From Scolecobasidium constrictum UM 578 (lineage: Eukaryota > Ascomycota > Dothideomycetes > Venturiales > Sympoventuriaceae): 64,000 nt of DNA. Position numbers and translations under genes: made by a program. The notes below the pieces were generated by a model, which ran no database searches, had not been told where the DNA came from, and saw nothing but the letters and a program-made list of their open reading frames with translations. This document shows positions 63,439 to 64,000 of this stretch, piece by piece. The number at the start of each line of letters is the position of its first letter. Position 1 is the stretch's first letter. The stretch lies in contig AZYM01000004.1 of assembly GCA_000611715.1 (NCBI GenBank), positions 372,001 through 436,000 of the forward strand. Reading direction: 5' to 3'.

Positions 63439-64000
63439 GCTCGCTACTTTGCAGTGGCTGTCCTCTTCTTCACTATCCTCTCCTCCTACTCACCGCGATA
63501 TCCCCCTTCGACAACCTTCGTCGTCATCATCTGCTATTTCATGAGCGTGGAGTTTGGGCGGGCATCTAATGGCTGTGGCACGGTATTTTCCCTGTCTGTC
63601 GGCATATGGCATTCTCGGAGTTGTAGTTTGGCGTGGGTTTCTCCAATCTGCATTTGCTGATGGCTATACGGACGGCTGGTAGGTCTGTAGGATCTGATCT
63701 GAATACCGGGGTATTCAACTCAACCTGAGGATCTCGATATGTTTCGTTCTAGCACAATCTTAGGTTGCATGTCAATTCGTGTATTCCTGATTCTAATGTG
63801 TTCCTGATGAACGCCTTGCTGGGATCATATCGGCATTTGTGCCTATGTACAAATTTCACGTTCTCTATGAGCACAGCATTCCTTTCCTCGGAATCATCAA
63901 CGTCGTCAACATCGTCGACATCGTCAAGTCATTCACGGCACGTTATTCGTCCCTCATCCTTGCATCTTCCACCGCTTTACTCCAATCAAAGAAGAAGACA
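63439..64000. other. Right end of window
   Basis: These 562 bp contain the CDC34 3' flank. At 63867 an ATG opens a frame that runs off the window end (M-S-T-A-F-L-S-S-E-S-S-T-S-S-T-S-S-T-S-S, Ser/Thr-rich), which could be the start of another gene. A 9-bp-like repeat (ATCGTCAAC type, 63893-63928) underlies it. Confidence 0.35.
63893..63928. repeat. Short 9-bp-unit tandem repeat
   Basis: Units of the form AACGTCGTC, AACATCGTC, GACATCGTC run in tandem about four times. In the plus frame from 63867 they encode Ser-Ser-Thr repeats. Confidence 0.45.

Noticed and set aside
1..64000. Transposons, CRISPR arrays, tRNA or rRNA genes
   Set aside because: I looked for terminal repeats, transposase or reverse-transcriptase motifs, spaced direct repeats and tRNA T-loop sequences and found none convincing.

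Overview
This window is genomic DNA from a filamentous ascomycete fungus (Pezizomycotina). The evidence is a gene about every 2 kb, spliceosomal introns of about 50-60 nt with GT/AG ends and CTAAC-like branch sites, roughly 50-55% GC, and fungus-specific families (HET-domain proteins, Fyv10/Gid9, a SUR7/PalI-type protein, a Cys-3/MetR-type bZIP factor, Atg101, PIG-P). A Dothideomycete is my best guess, but that is inference. I saw no transposon, CRISPR array, tRNA or rRNA.

Layout. 1-8.4 kb: the cut first exon of a RidA/Mmf1-like gene, TRM44, ATG101, a small Ser/Lys-rich protein, the ENT3 epsin and an F-box-like protein. 9-20.6 kb: two unrecognised proteins (one with a reading-frame break), a cyclophilin with a mitochondrial and a cytosolic start, a trans-sulfuration-like PLP enzyme, alanyl-tRNA synthetase (also two starts) and PEX3. 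20.9-34.4 kb: conserved genes (a sucrose-type MFS carrier, NHX1, PIG-P/GPI19, RBG1/DRG1) flanked by two copies of an unrecognised module. The module pairs a short membrane-anchored protein (family A, 2 copies) with a soluble protein opening G-T-R-G-L-I-G-F (family B, 3 copies). 35-48 kb: PUT1, an epoxide hydrolase convergent with a probably peroxisomal FMN alpha-hydroxyacid oxidase/dehydrogenase, a 1,338-residue orphan, a Cys-3-like bZIP factor and BMT5. 48-64 kb: a secreted Cys/Pro-rich repeat protein, a SUR7-like protein, FYV10/GID9, a divergent pair of HET genes, a CST26-like acyltransferase, a POS5-like NAD(H) kinase and CDC34.

Most genes are unrelated housekeeping functions. Themes that recur are mitochondrial targeting (PUT1, NAD kinase, cyclophilin, AlaRS, the RidA-like gene), peroxisomes (PEX3 and an oxidase ending A-K-L) and sulfur metabolism (the PLP enzyme and the Cys-3-like regulator). 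None of these sets is organised as a cluster.

The best candidate for something undescribed is the A/B module. All three B genes have a first exon of exactly 173 nt that splits the same Trp codon, and A and B genes sit together at both loci. Its function is unknown to me. Gene models were made by hand; each spliced model was checked for reading frame and total length, not against transcripts.
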